From NCBI GenBank assembly GCA_032622095.1, contig CP136069.1, forward strand, positions 68,595,319 to 68,659,318: a stretch of DNA of 64,000 nt. Reading direction: 5' to 3'. This stretch comes from Siphonodentalium dalli (lineage: Eukaryota; Mollusca; Scaphopoda; Gadilida; Siphonodentaliidae). Position numbers and translations under genes: made by a program. This document shows positions 58,575-64,000 of this stretch, one piece after another. The notes beneath the pieces are model-generated. The model was not told the origin of the DNA. It saw nothing but the letters and a program-made list of their open reading frames with translations, and searched no databases. The stretch's first letter is position 1. The number at the start of each line of letters is the position of its first letter.

Positions 58575-59240
58575 TCATTGGTTATACCATAGGAAATGTT
58601 CAGATAATAAGTTCAACAGACGTTTATTTAACTTATCTAAATAAAATCCCTCATAAATAGGGCTCCTTCTGCACTCGTATTTATCTATCGTCTGGTTTTA
58701 TCACCTTAAGATCCCTCCAAATGAATAATAGACTATTCAGATCTACACTTTTTAACTGACTGGGAGAATCCATTTAGTATAGATATGGTTAAATCACATG
58801 ACAACAAAGATATTCCCGATGCATAATTATAAGAGCAAATGCACATATGGGAAAAGTGTGGCGACACTCGAATCATGTATTATAAACAAAGTCCCTGACT
58901 CTCCTAACTGCTAAAAATCAATAATCAGAATAAAAAAAATAAGTATTTCTAGTTTTTCATGTTCTCCCTGCTTGTGATTTTGTTGTAGCGATGTATACAT
59001 TTAAGAACACACAGAGACCCATCTCGAATCAAATGGCTTTAGATGGTTTTAGACAATGACACTTGATAGTTCCATATGTACATATTCCAAAGGGAAAGAG
59101 TGTTATTACTAGTTGTATTTCCAACACCTATTGGCGCCATCTATACATTATAATTACTGTCAATTTCATACAGATGTTATTTTCATGCACTTTGCTTATT
59201 AAGTAATACATGTATTGCAAATGTGTCCAGCAGTGGCCCA
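58575..59240. other. Unassigned DNA 3' of gene B
   Basis: Holds a rearranged, diverged match to 23930-24540 and otherwise AT-rich sequence. No gene is supported. Confidence 0.4.
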
Positions 59241-59246
59241 TGGCGT

Positions 59247-59252
59247 TTTATT
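59247..59252 (-). terminator. Polyadenylation signal AATAAA of gene B
   Basis: AATAAA on the minus strand lies about 105 bases after the gene B stop codon, a normal spacing for a short 3' UTR. Confidence 0.6.
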
Positions 59253-59354
59253 AAAACAACTACACATTTATATATATATACAGGTATATTCTGTGTAATA
59301 ACAAATATGTTGGTCAGATATCCCGAATTATGTGAGCTCTATCGGAAGTCTTCC

Positions 59355-59426
59355 TCAACCAACGATGGGTGTCGATGGTGTCGTTCGTAAATGTGGAGCA
59401 TGGAGGTGTTCCAAAAGGTAGAATGT
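59355..59426 (-). CDS. Gene B terminal coding exon
   Basis: The acceptor has a long pyrimidine tract and ttttacag. The phase-0 frame begins TFYLLEHLHAPHL and stops at TGA (59357-59355). The pattern T-aromatic-Y-x-LEHLH is shared with gene A's last exon. This exon is too short to be found by ORF length alone. Confidence 0.82.
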   Translation of the reverse strand, partial: TFYLLEHLHAPHLRTTPSTPIVG

Positions 59427-62400
59427 CTGTAAAAGAAATAAAATGAAGAATGTTGGTGATTACCAAGTATTATTTGTGCATTATAAGTAAAATTGGTATG
59501 TTAGTACGACTGGAATCGGACATCCTCCAATTTACTACACAGGTGAACCAGTCAGCGCCTGAACAGAATGGATCCAGTTTGGAAAGTAAAATTTCAATGT
59601 AAAATAATGCCCTAAATAATCGACTCCTTAACCACAGCAGAATTATGGGTAACTTTTCAGGATTTAGTCGGAAATATGGCTTGTTGCCATTCATCGGAAA
59701 GCTCTCAGTGGGCAGTCTGTATTCTAGTTATTAATTTCTTCACCAGATTCCACTATATTATAGCAATAATGTTCAGACAATCGGATCAGTTACATTCTAA
59801 TCCGATGTCATAACACCATCATCCTATAGCTTAGGGACTGAGCATGTGTTTAAAGCAGTTATTTCTGATGATCCCTTATTTCCGTGTATTTTAATTCATT
59901 TAAGTCGTGCAGTCAAACCTATTATCACCACAGTGCACTTATCTCGTCGTCGCATCACGCCTCGTTGAAGAGGTCAGAACGTTGGATCGAACTCAACGCA
60001 TGCATGTGCCGCCTCCTATGATCCAGCGATCTAACCTCTTCAACACGACGTGGTACTATGGCCTTAACAATTCACTCTGAATAATATGTATTTACTGTCT
60101 TTCCGACCACCAGAAATAAGAATTTTTCACAGAAAACATTAAACTTCACTGTTAAAGTTAATAGACATTAACTAGAAAGAGACATGCTCTCGAGTAGTCC
60201 CTTACAGTTTCACATTTAGCAACACCATCCGTGCACATGATACATACAGCTATTATGTTATACATACACGTATATAGCCGTGCATTATATATGCAAGCAA
60301 ATTTGACTCCCCCATAGCATCTGCTTAGTGTTAAGGTGGCGACAGGAAGAAAGTCTAGCCTGAATAAGTCACCCCTCGAATATAACATATAGTGTAACTG
60401 TTAATTCTATTTTCACTTGACGAAAAGTGAGGTTTACATATATGGCGATTTCACGTATTTTCCATGTAATGGATATACGTGACATTTACGACGCTCTTAT
60501 TCCCAAATACATAAATTCTTTAAACATGGAGTTTGACGCCATGGAGATAACAAAACAATTTGTAATAACTGACATGACCACCGCTGTAACTGACCACAGG
60601 GCGTGCAAAATAACTCGTGTCGTCTCTATCGGTGTATTTTATGTATTTGGAGCTGACTACGTCTAACATAGTTTGTTATATTTTGCTGTTGCATTTGTAG
60701 TCGATCTGATTGTTTGGTTTTTTCCATGTCTGTCATTTTTTTTTTGGTGTTGATGTTTTTAAATTTGAATCATATGATGTGCATAAATATATACGCCGTG
60801 CCAATAATACAGCAGAACATACGATTTACTTACCTGAACCCAATAATTTACAAACTCATCATAACGCACCAAACCATCTCCTGGAAATAAATATTAACAT
60901 TGTTATTGGTGGACTATGATACACACCACATGCACTATATATTGTGTTAGGTTGTTACCAGGTGGTTTGCATGTGGTTTTTGTATCCCGGTATGTTTATG
61001 TCATATAATCTGATCAACTGAATTGTCCAGCAATAAATAAAACTCAATAAGCAAACATAGATGTAACAAAAATTATAAATTACAAATTATTGTATCATTG
61101 CGTGTTCGTAACCAGTAGCCAGGTGCATACAGATTAAGTCCAGTCCGCTACTATCATAAGGATCCAATGTATTTCCTTGTTTTGTCGTCCATATTGGACG
61201 CCATCTTGTGTTTTCACAGACATGTACCACTTGTGCTCTGGAGTGCTATCACATGTACTGCGGAGTGGTACATCCACATCTTTAGATGCAACGGATATAA
61301 CACATTATGATACATTTAAGATAATCGTCGTTTTGTGAATCGATAACATAACCGAATATCATATTTTATGACGAAATAACATGTCCAGATCCCGACGTGA
61401 TTAACCAGGATTACAACTGATACAGAAGTTTATCTACCGTTTCCTACGAAATCCCCTGATATATTTGGCGATAACGAAAAGCATCCGTATCGTTACTGCA
61501 GTTGCGATACAAGACGCTCGTGACGTCGTTGACTGGTTCAAAATCATGAATGAACTGACGTCACATCAATCGCGTGAAAAATCAAAACGACATTCCAACG
61601 TATATTCTTGCATACTATAAACAAATTGTTCCAAGGTTTTAACATTATTTGATTGCCTACCAGGCTACCACCATGGGTATTATGGTATAACATATCAAAA
61701 AGTAACTAATATGTATTTGTTCAGTATTTATTATAAGTGTAAGAGATTTTGTCCATTGAATACAATTTCCGTTAGGCATATTCGCGTGAACTTGCAGGTT
61801 GTGAGAATTTAGTAAAGGAGCTAATCGCCTGACACAGATACCTTTGCATGTTGTGAGAATTTACTCAAGAAAGCTAATCGTCGGACACACATTCAATAGT
61901 TTTGGCATTTAAGAAACTCCTAAAATGTAATTTGTGCGGTGGATTATGTCACACTAATGGTAGATACATGTATTATATACACAATGTGGTTGTAACGATT
62001 CATGTATCGCGACTCGGATAATTTTCGTGGCCATATAGCGACTCGGCGACCAAGGTCGCCTCGTCGCTATATGGCCACGAAAACTAGCCACATAGCCACA
62101 ACTAGCGATACATGAATCGTTACAAACACATAGTGTATATAACTCATATATATTAACATACAATGGTCTAACTATTGTTACGGGTGAGCGATTAAGTATA
62201 CCCATGTTAATGTCATTTAGAAATGTATACTTTTGAGATTATTAAATAGAATATGTTGGCAAAGGTAGCAAAACGAATAATATCTGGATAATGTTCATTT
62301 GCTTCAGTATTGTGAAGAATACAATGTGCTGATGTGGCTAGATGCACTGGGATGCACAAACCCATAAATTTATTTACGGAGGTTCAACCTTGAGTGAGAT

Positions 62401-64000
62401 TTGGCAGGTTAAGGGTTTGTAAATGTCTGTCTGGATATAATTGGTCACGGATCGTGAGCATTAGCAGTTCGAAATTTCATGCCTGGTACCAAATTAGGCA
62501 GAAACGTCAAACCAACAATAAGATAGTATTGCTCTGGTAGCAGGGATGTGGCTAGAGGGTCTCCGCTGGGGGCGGTTTCCACCTTGGGAAATTCCAAATG
62601 CACCCCCCCCCCCCCTTGAGTCGGAATCACACCAACACAACTTTTTGCATAATTCCATTTTGCACCCCCCCCCCCCTTGAGTCGGAATCACACCAACACA
62701 CAAGTTTTTGCATAATTCCATTTGCACCCCCCCCCCATTGTACCTCATGCTCAGGCCTAATTTCCTATATATTCATAAGCCATGCTTCTATGTTCCCAGT
62801 ATGAGAACATTAAGATATTTTAACCTGAAAATTGCCCCAAAAAAAAACAACTAATGGTCTACTTCCAGACAAATGCACACAGCTACCGACAACAGACCAG
62901 GAAACACCGGGCCGACCATGGTTGTTCGGCCCGGTGTGAGAAAATTTTGAAAACTATACAAGAAAATCACAAATCTTAGCATCTAGACTGGCCTCAACTG
63001 AAGCTTTCCTAGTGTTGGAAATTTCAAACCTCATGGAAAATTCTTCAACTGATGACCATTTATGTCTACAAGTTTGACCAAATGTAGTAAAATATTGTTT
63101 TGCTAAACTAATTAGCAGTTTCGTATTGGCCATGTGGAGGGGCAATGACACACCGGGCCGACCATGGTTCGGCCCGGTGTGCGAAAATTTTTTAATCTGA
63201 ACAAGAAAATCGGAAAATCCCAACATCTAGACTAGCCTCAAGTCTTCTTAGAGTTGGAAATTTCAAACCCTACACCCCACCACTTAGGTTGGAAAATTTT
63301 CAACTGATGACAATTCCAATGACAATGTTGACCAATTGTATGACAATATTGTTTTCTTAAATTAACTAGAAGTTTTTGACTGGCCACGGGGGAGGGACCA
63401 GGACACAAGCTTTCCAAGTGTTGGAAATTTCCAACCTATAAGGTTGGAAAATTTCCGACTGATGACCATTTCTGTCAAAAATTTTGACCAAAAATAGGAA
63501 CATATGCAAATATTGGTCGAAAAACAATAAATTCCCCCCAATAAATTGTTTTTACCTGAAATTAGGAATTTCCAACTATTGAAAATATAGCTCTCTGCTG
63601 GGATGAGACACCCCCACCCCCTCTAGCCACATCCCTGTCTGGTAGTTTGATTGTTCAACTGCAATTTATGGTAACGATTGTCGTATTGGATCTGAAATGG
63701 TCATCTGTTGGAAAATGTTCAGCCATAGGGAGTGTCATGCTAGGATTTTCCAGCATTTAAAACGCTTAATGTACCAATTAACTGTTGGCAAAATTACACA
63801 ACCCACGGGGTGTAAATTTCCCAGACTTTCGAATTTGGGACTGGATCAATGGGGCCTGCAGCTGCATAATTTAAGTGTTCCCGCACTGCCCGGGGGACAC
63901 CCATCAACGGACACTCTCTGGCTACGTTCCCCCTGATTATGTTCATCAAACAACCGATAACATCTACGATGGTTACTCACCGTCCTCGTCCATCATTTTC
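59355..64000 (-). CDS. Gene B: paralogous secreted-type EF-hand gene (3' part, enters from right edge)
   Basis: Three minus-strand exons are visible: 64000-63981 (partial), 60880-60834 (47 nt) and 59426-59355 (72 nt). Joined, they encode KMMDEDG followed by the rest of a canonical EF loop (DEDGDGLVRYDE), an exit helix ending YWVQ, and a 23-residue tail ending in TGA. Intron phases (1, then 0) and the penultimate exon length equal those of gene A, so the two are duplicates in tail-to-tail orientation. The start, signal peptide and first EF-hands lie beyond the window. The protein is probably a secreted calcium binder like gene A. The tail diverges: it lacks most of the histidines and gains Pro and Thr. 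Confidence 0.82.
59945..60050. repeat. Short inverted repeat in gene B intron
   Basis: cgttgaagaggtcagaacgt (from about 59963) pairs imperfectly with gatctaacctcttcaacacg near 60027-60046. Confidence 0.55.
60834..60880 (-). CDS. Gene B 47-nt exon completing an EF-hand
   Basis: On the minus strand, tttatttccag precedes the exon and gtaagt follows it. Using this acceptor gives a 12-residue loop with D1, D3, D5, G6, V8 and E12. The AG three bases downstream would leave the loop one residue short. Length and phases equal gene A exon 39708-39754. Confidence 0.82.
61975..62140. repeat. Hairpin with about 75-bp arms, 2-nt loop, in gene B intron
   Basis: gtaacgattcatgtatcgc (61992) pairs with gcgatacatgaatcgttac (62105), and cgtggccatatagcgac with its complement. 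The arms meet at ggcgacc-aa-ggtcgcc (62045-62060). The right arm carries an extra segment of about 15 bases. Confidence 0.8.
62600..62740. repeat. About 66-bp tandem with C-runs inside the hAT element
   Basis: gagtcggaatcacaccaaca recurs after successive C-runs, giving two full and one partial unit. Confidence 0.8.
62895..63600. repeat. About 245-bp tandem units with CACCGGGCC palindromes inside the hAT element
   Basis: Two units begin with accgggccgaccatggtt and its complement (62906-62938 and 63153-63180). A third, lacking it, starts near 63405. Units share gttggaaatttc and actgatgacca words. Confidence 0.8.
63981..64000 (-). CDS. Gene B exon equivalent to gene A's third coding exon (partial)
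   Basis: Only the last 20 nt are inside the window. They encode KMMDED and end in phase 1 before the donor gtgagt (63980-63975). The position and phase match gene A's exon that ends ILDGD. Confidence 0.75.

Larger units (their letters stand above)
62541..63637. mobile_element. Non-autonomous hAT transposon (1,097 bp) with 8-bp target duplication
   Basis: The terminal repeats CAGGGATGTGGCTAGAGGG are perfect over 19 bp. They are flanked by TCTGGTAG at 62533-62540 and 63638-63645, an exact 8-bp target duplication as expected for hAT. The interior has three C-run repeats (62600-62740, about 66-bp unit) and about 245-bp tandem units (from 62900, 63146 and 63405). There is no transposase. It is inserted in a gene B intron. 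Confidence 0.9.

Noticed and set aside
60427-60666. 79-codon plus-strand ORF with fair composition
   Set aside because: Antisense within a gene B intron, with no recognised motif and no splice or promoter support. Chance cannot be excluded.
62494-62804. Gly- or Pro-rich ORFs across C-runs
   Set aside because: Homopolymer and tandem repeat interior of the hAT element.

Overview
This is a eukaryotic, AT-rich, repeat-dense window. It contains spliced genes with long introns, non-LTR retrotransposons, several families of small DNA transposons and very large palindromes. The overall flavour (abundant acatgtat-type words, a secreted EF-hand gene pair, LINEs with 4-base tails) fits a marine invertebrate, most likely a mollusc. 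That assignment is inference. No rRNA, tRNA, CRISPR or bacterial-type operon is visible.

The host-gene content I can support best is a convergent (tail-to-tail) pair of paralogous genes for small secreted EF-hand proteins. Gene A lies on the + strand, with coding exons at 22342-22394, 26611-26732, 32623-32787, 39708-39754 and 45725-45781. The joined reading frame gives 147 residues: a signal peptide and four EF-hands in two pairs, with two introns cutting EF loops. Gene B lies on the - strand and runs in from the right edge. Its exons are at 64000-63981 (partial), 60880-60834 and 59426-59355, with an AATAAA signal at 59252-59247. Exon phases, the 47-nt penultimate exon and the C-terminal residues all match gene A.

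Left part (1-22.3 kb). A huge palindrome (1-4435) is built from about 160-bp units carrying a GATGGCGGC motif. A partial second copy of its right arm is interrupted by a second palindrome (4765-6869). After this comes mostly unassigned DNA with a perfect-type hairpin at 13 kb, a TTAA-type MITE at 16.8 kb and a GCGATAAAT-rich repeat block at 20-21 kb.

Middle (22.3-45.8 kb). Gene A's introns are crowded with insertions: a Harbinger-like element, two near-identical TTAA MITEs with twin hairpins, a 5'-truncated LINE, minisatellites, a twin-hairpin duplication next to a splice donor, and a two-gene remnant that looks like part of a Polinton/adintovirus-type element.

Right part (45.8-64 kb). There is a 527-bp satellite with a head-to-head inversion, a decayed PHD-finger/coiled-coil ORF, a 4.3-kb palindrome with a minisatellite loop, a second LINE relic cut by a fourth palindrome, and then gene B. 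Gene B's intron holds a clean 1,097-bp hAT element with an 8-bp target duplication.
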